Source of the DNA: Bacillota bacterium | Lineage (GTDB): Bacteria; Bacillota; Clostridia; Christensenellales; Borkfalkiaceae | DNA: 10,775 nt | Reading direction: 5' to 3' | Assembly: GCA_003343765.1 (NCBI GenBank) | Contig: QAKO01000068.1 | Location: forward strand, 1-10,775 | Part shown: positions 1-6,307 of the stretch, piece after piece | How the letters are laid out: each line of letters begins with the position of its first letter | How positions within the stretch are numbered: the stretch's first letter is position 1 | The notes under the pieces: generated by a model | What the model saw: the letters and a program-made list of their open reading frames with translations, nothing else | The model's database searches: none | What the model was told of the DNA's origin: nothing | Position numbers and translations under genes: made by a program

Positions 1-1470
1 TTCGACCGCCCCGACTTTCAAAGAATGATACGCGATATAGACGAGGGAAAAGTTTCCACCGTCATCGTCAAAGATATGTCGAGGTTCGGGCGCGACCACA
101 TTCTCGTGGGTTACTATACTAAATACTACTTTGCGGAAGCGGACGTGCGGTTCATCGCCGTGTACGACCAAGTGGACAGCGAAACCAATCCCGACGACGA
201 CATCACGCCGTTCAAGAATATCCTGAACGAGATGTATGCGAAGGACTGCTCCAAGAAAATCAAAGCTGTCATGAAGGCAAAAGGCAATGCGGGCAAGCAC
301 CTCGCAACGCATCCGCCGCTCGGCTATAAGAAAGACCCGAACGATAAAGAGAAATGGGTAATAGACGAGCGCGGCGCGGAAACGGTACGCGAGATATTCT
401 CACTGTGCATGAACGGCTACGGGCCTACGCAGATCGCGCGGATATTGACGGAACGGAAAATCGATACACCCGTTGTGTACTTCCATAAGCACGGGCTGCC
501 TACCCCTGCAAAACTGCGGGAAGACTCGGAGATATGGGATCAGAAGTCCGTCGCAAGAATACTCGAAAACGTGGAATACACGGGCTGTACGGTAAATTTC
601 AAGACCTATAAGAAGTCGTATAAATCCAAAAAGCGTATCAAACTTCCGCAAGAGGATTGGCTTATCTTCGAGAATACGCAGGAAGTCATCATCGACAGGC
701 AGACCTTCGACTCCGTACAGAAGATACGGCAATGTAAACGGAGGCCCTCACGAATGGGCGAGATGAGCTCGCTGTCGGGTATGGTCTACTGTGCGGACTG
801 TGGAAAAAGAATGTATCTGTGCCGCTGCACTACGATGAAACAAGCAGAATACTTCAACTGCTCTACCTATCGGAAAAAGAAGAAAAATCTCTGTACTTCG
901 CATCAGATTACGGTCAAAGCCGTGGAAACATTGCTTTTAGACGATTTGAAACGGACACTACGGTTCGCGCAATCGCAAAAGGAAGAGTTTTTACGGATGT
1001 TGGAGGAAAATTCCGAGGTCAAGACGAAACAGGAAATAAAGGAAAACCTGCGGGAACTCTCTGCTGCGGAAGAGCGTATAAAGGCGTTGGATAAAATCAT
1101 TCAAAGCCTTTATGAGGACAAAGTAGCGGGGATACTGTCGGAAGAGAGGTATCTGAAACTGAGCGATACATACGAAACCGAACAGGCAGATCTGACAGAG
1201 AAAGCGCAAATGCTGAAAGCGGAAATCGAGAAGGACAAAAAAGAGAAAGACGAAATACTCGATTTTCTGTGTTTGGTGGAGAAGTACAGCAGCATCGAAG
1301 AACTGACGCCCGAAATCATACGCTCGTTTGTGGACAGGATAATCGTACACGAAAAGCGGAAAGAGAACGGGCATTACAGGCAGGAAATCGAAATCGTGTA
1401 TAACTTTATAGGTGCGGTGGAGTTTCCCGACTTTCTCGACGACGATGAGTACGACGGTTTGAGCTGTTAA
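1..1470 (+). CDS. Large serine recombinase, 5'-truncated by window edge
   Basis: Site-specific recombinase of the large serine (resolvase/invertase) family, which cuts and rejoins DNA through a serine-linked intermediate to integrate or excise a mobile element. The frame is open through base 1, so the start lies outside the window; an internal ATG at 25 is not the real start. The first codons read FDRPDFQR, followed by VKDMSRFGRD (around residues 24-33 of the visible part) and GYYTKYYF, all typical of the catalytic domain after the nucleophile serine. The missing N-terminus, probably 50-70 residues, should hold that serine. A recombinase DNA-binding domain follows (PLGYKKD, WDQKSVARILENVEYTG). 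Next is a zinc beta-ribbon with Cys264, Cys267, Cys287 and Cys298, then a charged coiled coil (about 310-430) and a short C-terminal tail. The visible 489 residues plus the missing part match the usual 530-560. The gene converges on glyQS. Family call is firm; the type of element is not visible. Confidence 0.95.
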   Translation, partial: FDRPDFQRMIRDIDEGKVSTVIVKDMSRFGRDHILVGYYTKYYFAEADVRFIAVYDQVDSETNPDDDITPFKNILNEMYAKDCSKKIKAVMKAKGNAGKHLATHPPLGYKKDPNDKEKWVIDERGAETVREIFSLCMNGYGPTQIARILTERKIDTPVVYFHKHGLPTPAKLREDSEIWDQKSVARILENVEYTGCTVNFKTYKKSYKSKKRIKLPQEDWLIFENTQEVIIDRQTFDSVQKIRQCKRRPSRMGEMSSLSGMVYCADCGKRMYLCRCTTMKQAEYFNCSTYRKKKKNLCTSHQITVKAVETLLLDDLKRTLRFAQSQKEEFLRMLEENSEVKTKQEIKENLRELSAAEERIKALDKIIQSLYEDKVAGILSEERYLKLSDTYETEQADLTEKAQMLKAEIEKDKKEKDEILDFLCLVEKYSSIEELTPEIIRSFVDRIIVHEKRKENGHYRQEIEIVYNFIGAVEFPDFLDDDEYDGLSC

Positions 1471-1491
1471 AAACAGCCCGCTGATGCGGGC
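1469..1491 (-). terminator. Hairpin, terminator-like on minus strand
   Basis: GCCCGC (1476-1481), loop TGAT, GCGGGC (1486-1491). Read on the minus strand the stem is followed by TGTTTTT, so it can act as an intrinsic terminator for transcripts running out of glyQS into the recombinase. On the plus strand no T-run follows. It overlaps the recombinase stop codon region. Confidence 0.55.
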
Positions 1492-1510
1492 ATAACATAA
1501 GACATGAGAA

Positions 1511-1546
1511 AAGGCGTGGCTTTCACGCCACGCCTGCTCTCTTTTT
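1511..1546. terminator. Bidirectional terminator between recombinase and glyQS
   Basis: Perfect 9-bp stem AGGCGTGGC (1512-1520) and GCCACGCCT (1527-1535) with a 6-base loop. On the plus strand a CTCTCTTTTT tract follows at 1537-1546; on the minus strand the stem runs straight into TTTTCTC. It can end both the recombinase message and the convergent glyQS message. Confidence 0.75.
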
Positions 1547-1547
1547 C

Positions 1548-1561
1548 AAAGGGCGCCCTTT
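1548..1561. repeat. 14-bp perfect palindrome AAAGGGCGCCCTTT
   Basis: A perfect palindrome with no spacer, lying between two hairpins in the gap that should contain the edge of the recombinase-bearing element. It could be part of an attachment site, a protein-binding site or chance. There is no loop, so it is a poor terminator on its own. Confidence 0.4.
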
Positions 1562-1582
1562 ACCAAAATTCCCTATCGGAAT

Positions 1583-1607
1583 TGCGGTAATACCGCACCC
1601 TTTTTTT
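1583..1607 (+). terminator. Short hairpin with T-run, plus-strand terminator
   Basis: TGCGGT (1583-1588), loop AAT, ACCGCA (1592-1597), then CCC and seven T (1601-1607). It is oriented to stop plus-strand readthrough just before the glyQS stop codon. The stem is only 6 bp and three C separate it from the T-run, so it is weaker than 1511-1546. Confidence 0.5.
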
Positions 1608-1619
1608 ACTTTTATAAAA

Positions 1620-2999
1620 TCAGTGTTCCAGCGCTTTTTCGATATAGGGAGCGATCTCGTCGATGTCGAGACGGATCTGCGCCATGGTATCGCGGTCGCG
1701 GATGGTGACGGAATTATTTTCCAGCGTATCGAAGTCGATGGTGATGCAGAACGGCGTTCCGATCTCGTCCTGACGGCGGTAGCGTTTTCCGATCGAGCCT
1801 GCTTCGTCGTAAGTGACCATGAATTTTTTCGCGAGTTTCTTATAAACTTCGCGCGCCTTTTCCGAAAGATTTTTCTGCAAAGGCAACACGGCTGCTTTGT
1901 AAGCTGCGAGTGCAGGATGGAAGTGCATGACGGTACGAACATCGCCGCCTTCCAGTTCTTCTTCCTCGTACGCTTCGCAAAGGACTGCCAGCATGAGTCT
2001 GTCTGCGCCGATGGAGTATTCCACGACATAGGGGATATACTTTTCATTGGTCACGGGGTCAAGGTAATTCATGTTCTTGCCCGAGTATTCCTGATGGCGG
2101 GAAAGGTCGTAGTCGGTGCGGTCGTGAATTCCGTTGAGTTCCGACCAACCGATCGGGAAGAGGTACTGAATATCGCAGGCTGATTTTGCGTAATGCGCGA
2201 GTTTGTCGTGATCTTTAAACCGCAGGTGTTCTTCCTTAAATCCGAGACCGAGCAGGAAGTTTTTAGCTTTCTGTTTATATTCTTCGTAGTACTGAAGATC
2301 GGTGCCTTCTTTGCAGAACCACTGGTGTTCCATCTGTTCGAATTCGATGGTGCGGAAAATGAAGTTTCCGGGGGTGATTTCGTTGCGGAACGCTTTGCCG
2401 ATCTGCGCGATGCCGAAAGGCACTTTTGCGCGCGTGGTGCGCTGAACGTTCAAAAAGTTTACGAATTCGCCCTGCGCCGTTTCGGGACGCAGATAAATTT
2501 TATTCTGACTCTCGTCGGTAACGCCGCGGGAGGTTTCGAACATAAGGTTGAACGTGCGGATAGGCGTCCAGTTATGCTTGCCGCAGTTCGGGCAGGCGAC
2601 TTTGTGTTCGGCGATGTAGGCTTCCATTTCCTCGTTGGTCATGGTGTCGGGATTGACCTGCCCTTTGGAATGTGCTTCGATCAGATTGTCTGCGCGGAAG
2701 CGTGCTTTGCATTCTTTGCAGTCCATTTTCGGGTCGGTAAAGGAAGCGGTATGACCGCTGGCTTCCCAAACGCGCGAATTCATCAGGATCGCCGCGTCCA
2801 CACCGAAGGAATTATCGCTCTCCTGTACGAATTTTTTCCACCATGCGCGTTTGATGTTGTTTTTGATCTCCACGCCTACGGGGCCGTAATCCCAGGTGTT
2901 TCCCATGCCGCCGTAAATTTCGCTGCCGGGGAAAATGATCCCGCGTGTTTTGCAAAGGTTTACGATCTTATCCATCGTTACTGCGTGTTTATCTGTCAT
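1620..2999 (-). CDS. glyQS: Glycine--tRNA ligase, single-chain (alpha2) type
   Basis: Cytoplasmic class II synthetase that charges tRNA-Gly with glycine; 459 residues, the usual size of the homodimeric form rather than the two-subunit GlyQ+GlyS form. The N-terminus shows the family signature KIVNLCKTRGIIFPGSEIYGG (positions 11-31) and WDYGPVG. A likely zinc site is formed by Cys94, Cys97, Cys136 and Cys139. Motif 2 is FRNEITPGNF with EFEQME just after (204-224), motif 3 is GADRLMLAVL (331-340), and the C-terminal anticodon-binding domain spans about 355-459. The start at 2999 is chosen because GAGG sits 6 bases upstream (minus-strand reading) and the sequence begins MTDKHAVTMDK; 20 further upstream in-frame codons overlap the promoter. 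The leader is only about 24 nt, so there is no T-box. The gene has its own promoter, and its 3' end faces the recombinase. Confidence 0.97.
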   Translation of the reverse strand: MTDKHAVTMDKIVNLCKTRGIIFPGSEIYGGMGNTWDYGPVGVEIKNNIKRAWWKKFVQESDNSFGVDAAILMNSRVWEASGHTASFTDPKMDCKECKARFRADNLIEAHSKGQVNPDTMTNEEMEAYIAEHKVACPNCGKHNWTPIRTFNLMFETSRGVTDESQNKIYLRPETAQGEFVNFLNVQRTTRAKVPFGIAQIGKAFRNEITPGNFIFRTIEFEQMEHQWFCKEGTDLQYYEEYKQKAKNFLLGLGFKEEHLRFKDHDKLAHYAKSACDIQYLFPIGWSELNGIHDRTDYDLSRHQEYSGKNMNYLDPVTNEKYIPYVVEYSIGADRLMLAVLCEAYEEEELEGGDVRTVMHFHPALAAYKAAVLPLQKNLSEKAREVYKKLAKKFMVTYDEAGSIGKRYRRQDEIGTPFCITIDFDTLENNSVTIRDRDTMAQIRLDIDEIAPYIEKALEH

Positions 3000-3030
3000 G
3001 ATGTACCTCAATACCAAAAATTTCTTTATT

Positions 3031-3059
3031 ATTTTACTTGTTTTGCAAAGTAAAGTCAA
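3031..3059 (-). promoter_or_regulatory. Sigma-A promoter of glyQS
   Basis: On the minus strand TTGACT (3054-3059), a 17-base spacer and TAAAAT (3031-3036): one mismatch from consensus in each box with ideal spacing. The start site should fall near 3023-3025, giving a leader of about 25 nt to the ATG at 2999. It lies downstream of the PAP2 gene stop, so glyQS need not rely on readthrough. Confidence 0.85.
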
Positions 3060-3086
3060 CGGATTGCATGCGGATTCGCATACTAT

Positions 3087-3950
3087 TTATATTTTTAGCT
3101 TCATAAACAGGTAAGGAGCCGCCGTCATTGCAAGGAAAAGGGTCACGAAATATTTCAGAAAATCGAACCAGTTGTTGTCGGGCAGAAGGAACTGCATCGG
3201 AACAAACGGGATCAGCGCAACAACTCCGATGACGATCAGTCGGAACAATCTGTGCAGCCAGCTTTTCGTATCTTCGAAACGAATAAATTTATCTTCGATC
3301 AGAAGTCCTGCGGCAGTCGCAAGGGTGATCGCGGAGATCTGAAACATGGAATGCGTTGCCGTGCGTTCAATAAACAGAAGAGGAATGGTCAGAACGGCGA
3401 TCGCAAGATAAATATACAGGCGCGCGTTGTACCAATTTGCATAGACGAGATTCCATAAGAAAGCGCAGGCAACGCCTATGGCAAGACCTGTGAGTACGTC
3501 GGTCGGATAGTGCACTCCGAGGTACAGGCGCGAGAGCATGACCAAAAGCACGAACAGAGCGCTCAGAATGATGACGAGCGGTTTACGGATGCGGATGGCG
3601 AGCGTAGTGAAAAAGCTGCTCGTCGCGGTGGCGTGGCCGCTGGGAAAACTCATGTCGGGATCGAGGTCGGCAGTGGACACGACAATATTGTCGACGTTTA
3701 CTTTATCCACAGTCCCGTTGACGAAAGGGCGGAGTCTGCGCACGGCGCTTTTGACGCCGGTGGTAACGCAGCTTGCGGTCATGACCGTAACGAGAGCTTG
3801 TTCTCCGATGCGCTTGGAAAAGCAGATATAAACGACGGCGATGATCGCCGCGATGACAAATTCTTCGCCGAGTGCGGTAAAGACAGAAAAGAATACGTCC
3901 AGGAACGGACAGCGAATTTTTTCGAGAGCCTGTAAGATGGCTGCATCCAT
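3087..3950 (-). CDS. PAP2-family membrane phosphatase
   Basis: Integral membrane protein of the type 2 phosphatidic acid phosphatase superfamily, which removes phosphate from lipid phosphates such as phosphatidate, phosphatidylglycerophosphate or undecaprenyl pyrophosphate. All three signature motifs are present in 287 residues: K67-x6-R74-P75, P103-S-G-H106 and S140-R141-x6-H148-x2-D151. Lys67, Arg74, His106, Arg141, His148 and Asp151 are the expected phosphate-binding and catalytic residues. Hydrophobic segments lie at about 30-45, 122-140, 153-170, 178-193, 205-217, 236-250 and 265-282. The start at 3950 (MDAAILQALEKIRCP, the usual opening for this group) has GGAG about 10 bases upstream; the longer frame to 4055 would run through the promoter. 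Substrate cannot be read from sequence. The extra C-terminal membrane half is longer than in small PAP2 enzymes. A weak 5-bp hairpin (3068-3081) without a T-run follows the stop. Confidence 0.92.
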   Translation of the reverse strand: MDAAILQALEKIRCPFLDVFFSVFTALGEEFVIAAIIAVVYICFSKRIGEQALVTVMTASCVTTGVKSAVRRLRPFVNGTVDKVNVDNIVVSTADLDPDMSFPSGHATATSSFFTTLAIRIRKPLVIILSALFVLLVMLSRLYLGVHYPTDVLTGLAIGVACAFLWNLVYANWYNARLYIYLAIAVLTIPLLFIERTATHSMFQISAITLATAAGLLIEDKFIRFEDTKSWLHRLFRLIVIGVVALIPFVPMQFLLPDNNWFDFLKYFVTLFLAMTAAPYLFMKLKI

Positions 3951-4025
3951 AGGGTATGTTCTCCGATCGTTGTATTTTGCCGGTTTGTCCTTGTTTGTGA
4001 CAGGCTGGCAAGCCAATGTAAAAAA

Positions 4026-4055
4026 ATTATACCACAATTTGGTCTGTGAGCACAA
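4026..4055 (-). promoter_or_regulatory. Promoter of PAP2 gene (extended -10)
   Basis: Minus strand: TTGTGC (4050-4055), 18-base spacer, TATAAT (4026-4031), the last preceded by TG-G to give an extended -10. The start site should be near 4019, leaving a leader of about 70 nt. It is back to back with the plus-strand promoter at 4062-4090. Confidence 0.7.
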
Positions 4056-4061
4056 GTTTTT

Positions 4062-4090
4062 TTGCGTTTCGCAAGAATTTGTGTTATAAT
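4062..4090 (+). promoter_or_regulatory. Promoter of 99-residue gene, with dyad over -35
   Basis: Plus strand: a weak -35 TTGCGT (4062-4067), 17 bases, and a perfect TATAAT (4085-4090). A small dyad TTGCG-TTT-CGCAA (4062-4074) covers the -35 and could be a regulator site. Transcription should start about 4096-4098, right at the ATG at 4097. Confidence 0.6.
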
Positions 4091-4096
4091 GTGCTT

Positions 4097-4396
4097 ATGT
4101 TATCCGTGTTATGCAAAAAAAGAGAAGGTTATGCGTTTTATTACGAGCTGTCGGACGGGCAGGGAGTGTATGGCGGCGGCTTGAAGGACGGGGAACTCGT
4201 CTGCGATGCGGCTTGTACGCAAAAAGAACTTATGCTGCGCACGCTGGTCAATAAATGCATGAATGATTTTGTGAAGTCGGTAAGAACGCGGAATATCTGG
4301 GACACGGATCTTTTGCGGTTCGGGTTTGAACTGCAGGACGGATATTATGTGGCAGGATATGAAACGCTGCGTCTTCCGCACGATTGCGGACACTGA
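4097..4396 (+). CDS. Hypothetical protein, 99 residues
   Basis: Function not recognised. The 99-residue product is soluble, without a signal peptide or membrane segment. It has a strand-rich start (YAFYYELSDGQGVYGGGL, 12-29), a helix (about 41-60) and a closing part LLRFGF / YYVAGYETLRLP (72-94), ending in HDCGH. The order of predicted strands and helices, with an L-x-x-F/G-F turn before a final strand, faintly resembles the second half of a GNAT acetyltransferase fold. The acetyl-CoA loop (R/Q-x-x-G-x-G/A) is absent, so that is only a suggestion. The ATG at 4097 has no ribosome site and sits where the transcript should begin. GTG at 4091 and at 4106 are alternative in-frame starts. It is separated from fhs by 111 bp with no clear promoter, so readthrough into fhs is plausible. 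Confidence 0.72.
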   Translation: MLSVLCKKREGYAFYYELSDGQGVYGGGLKDGELVCDAACTQKELMLRTLVNKCMNDFVKSVRTRNIWDTDLLRFGFELQDGYYVAGYETLRLPHDCGH

Positions 4397-4494
4397 TCAA
4401 CGGAATCACGAAAAAAATTTTATGGTTTTGTTTATGATCAAGCGCAAAAATGGCGGACGCAGATGAACAGAGAGAGAAAGGACGCAGAAAAACT

Positions 4495-4499
4495 GGAGG
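4495..4499 (+). promoter_or_regulatory. Ribosome binding site fixing the fhs start
   Basis: GGAGG lies 8 bases before the ATG at 4508. The earlier in-frame ATG at 4463 lacks any comparable site, and the 15 residues it would add are charged and not typical of the family. Confidence 0.8.
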
Positions 4500-4507
4500 A
4501 GAGCGGG

Positions 4508-6157
4508 ATGTTGAGCGACATTGAGATTGCAAAGCGCTGTAAAATGCGCGATATCGGAGAAATTGCGGCGAAGCTGGGCGTAGACGAAGACAGAATGGAA
4601 CGTTACGGAAAATACAAAGCGAAACTATCCGTAGATTTTTCCAAGCGGAAAGGAAAGCTGATCCTGGTTACGGCGATCAATCCGACGGCATCGGGCGAAG
4701 GGAAGACGACGGTCTCCATCGGGCTTGCCGACGGAATGGCGCGTCTTGGAAAGAAAGTGTGCCTTGCGCTTCGTGAACCGTCGCTCGGGCCCGTGTTCGG
4801 GATCAAAGGCGGTGCGGCAGGCGGCGGATATGCGCAGGTGGTGCCGATGGAGGAGATCAATCTGCATTTTACGGGCGATCTGCATGCCATAACGGCAGCG
4901 AACAATCTGCTGTGTGCGATACTGGACAACCATATTTTCCGCGGGAACGAACTGGATATCGACCCCGAAAAAATCTATTTCAGGCGTTGCCTGGACATGA
5001 ACGACCGCGCATTGCGTAATATCACGGTCGGTCAGAAAGGCGAGGGTGTGGAACGCGAAGAGCATTTTGAGATCACGGCGGCATCCGAGATCATGGCGAT
5101 CCTTTGCCTTGCGACGTCGCTCAAGGATCTGAAACGCCGTATCGGGAACATTATTGTCGGGGAAAACCGCAAAGGCGAATATGTATATGCGCGTGATCTG
5201 AAAGCGGAAGGCTCGATGGCGGTACTTTTGAAAGATGCGATCAAGCCTAACCTCGTGCAGACGTTGGAGGGTACGCCTGCGATCGTGCACGGGGGGCCGT
5301 TTGCGAACATTGCGCACGGTTGCAACAGTATTCTGGCGACGTATACGGCACTTTCCCTGGCGGACTGGGTCGTTACGGAAGCAGGATTCGGCGCGGATCT
5401 GGGTGCGGAAAAATTTTTGGATACAAAATGCCGCGTGGCGGGGATCCAACCCGATTGCGTCGTGATCGTGGCGACGGTGAAAGCGCTGAAACTGCACGGC
5501 GGCGCAGATAAGGCAGATCTTTCGAAAGAAGATCTTGCGGCGCTGGAAAAGGGAATGCCGAATTTGTTTAAGCATATCGAAAATATGCGTACGGTATATC
5601 AAAAACCTGTCGTAGTGGCGATGAACCGCTTTGCAACGGATACGCCTGCGGAGATCGAAGCGGTCATGCGCGGTGTGGAAAAGGCAGGCGCAAAAGCGGT
5701 ATTTACTGACGTATTCCTTAAAGGCGGCGAGGGCGGCGAAGAACTGGCAAAAGAAGTGTGTGCCGCGGCGGAGCAAAAGAGCGAACTGCATTATTCCTAT
5801 GATCTGAACGATCCGATCCGCAAGAAGATCGAAGACATTGTGAAAAATGTTTACGGGGGAGACGGCGTTACGTTTTCGGAGATCGCGGAGGAGAAGATCG
5901 CGGATGCAGAGAAGCGCGGTTACGGGAAAATGCCCGTGATCATCGCAAAGACGCAGTATTCGCTGTCCGACGACGCGAAATTGCTGGCGCGTCCGAGCGG
6001 ATTCAAAGTGCATGTGCGTGACATTATTGTCAAAGGCGGCGCGGAATTCGTGGTTGCGGTGGCAGGAAATATCATGCTGATGCCGGGGCTGGGAAAACAT
6101 CCTGCGGCGGAGCATATCGATATAGACGAAAACGGCGAAACGGTTGGGCTTTCTTAA
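4508..6157 (+). CDS. fhs: Formate--tetrahydrofolate ligase
   Basis: Cytoplasmic enzyme joining formate to tetrahydrofolate with ATP to give 10-formyl-THF, the entry of formate into one-carbon metabolism (purines, fMet-tRNA; the methyl branch of the Wood-Ljungdahl pathway in acetogens). The 549-residue product starts MLSDIEIAKRCKM, matching the family opening. It has the nucleotide-binding loop PTASGEGKTT (59-68) and the signature REPSLGPVFGIKGGAAGGGY (89-108). Also present are the block from VVPMEEINLHFTGD, NIAHGCNSILAT, VTEAGFGADLGAEKF and a C-terminal MPGLGKHPAAEHIDIDENG. It is about ten residues shorter than well-known 556-560-residue homologues, apparently from small loop losses; no catalytic block is missing. 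No other folate gene is adjacent, so the window does not show whether the host is an acetogen. The start is set by GGAGG at 4495. Confidence 0.97.
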   Translation: MLSDIEIAKRCKMRDIGEIAAKLGVDEDRMERYGKYKAKLSVDFSKRKGKLILVTAINPTASGEGKTTVSIGLADGMARLGKKVCLALREPSLGPVFGIKGGAAGGGYAQVVPMEEINLHFTGDLHAITAANNLLCAILDNHIFRGNELDIDPEKIYFRRCLDMNDRALRNITVGQKGEGVEREEHFEITAASEIMAILCLATSLKDLKRRIGNIIVGENRKGEYVYARDLKAEGSMAVLLKDAIKPNLVQTLEGTPAIVHGGPFANIAHGCNSILATYTALSLADWVVTEAGFGADLGAEKFLDTKCRVAGIQPDCVVIVATVKALKLHGGADKADLSKEDLAALEKGMPNLFKHIENMRTVYQKPVVVAMNRFATDTPAEIEAVMRGVEKAGAKAVFTDVFLKGGEGGEELAKEVCAAAEQKSELHYSYDLNDPIRKKIEDIVKNVYGGDGVTFSEIAEEKIADAEKRGYGKMPVIIAKTQYSLSDDAKLLARPSGFKVHVRDIIVKGGAEFVVAVAGNIMLMPGLGKHPAAEHIDIDENGETVGLS

Positions 6158-6265
6158 AGAACGGAACGCAGTCAAAGAAGCATAAAATTCCCGCGGCGAA
6201 GATTTTGTAGCGGACAGAAATATGGCGCGCCCTAAGCGTGCAGACAGTGATTTTGTATAAAAAAG

Positions 6266-6286
6266 CGCAGTACGTACTGTGTTTTT
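6266..6286 (+). terminator. Palindrome with T-run between fhs and glnS
   Basis: CAGTACGTACTG (6268-6279) is a perfect 12-bp palindrome, extended by a G-T wobble and a C-G pair, followed by GTTTTT (6281-6286). As RNA it gives a short stem with a 4-base loop and a U-run, so it may be a weak fhs terminator or attenuator. As DNA it could equally be an operator for glnS. It lies 22 bp before the glnS start. I see no convincing promoter in 6158-6307. Confidence 0.4.
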
Positions 6287-6307
6287 AAAGCGATTTTGGA
6301 GTTTGAT

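Noticed and set aside
819..1094. 91-codon plus-strand frame inside the recombinase
   Set aside because: A different frame within an intact recombinase; no ribosome site and no sign of a frameshift in the host gene.
2193..3053. 286-codon plus-strand open frame
   Set aside because: Antisense to glyQS, Phe/Val-rich with no recognisable motif and no ribosome site; also runs across the glyQS promoter.
3068..3081. Hairpin ATGCG-GATT-CGCAT after the PAP2 gene as terminator
   Set aside because: Only 5 bp of stem and no T-run on the minus strand; too weak to call.
3000..3086. T-box riboswitch before glyQS
   Set aside because: T-boxes often precede synthetase genes in Firmicutes, but the promoter leaves a leader of only about 25 nt and no T-box core is visible.
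3951..4055. N-terminal extension of the PAP2 protein
   Set aside because: It would read through the extended -10 promoter, and the usual opening of the family starts at 3950 with a ribosome site.
4463..4507. Upstream ATG extending fhs by 15 residues
   Set aside because: No ribosome site, and the family begins at the MLSDIEIAK-type start, which has GGAGG 8 bases ahead.
6158..6307. T-box or riboswitch before glnS
   Set aside because: The 150-bp gap lacks the conserved T-box sequence and is short for one; only a small palindrome is seen.
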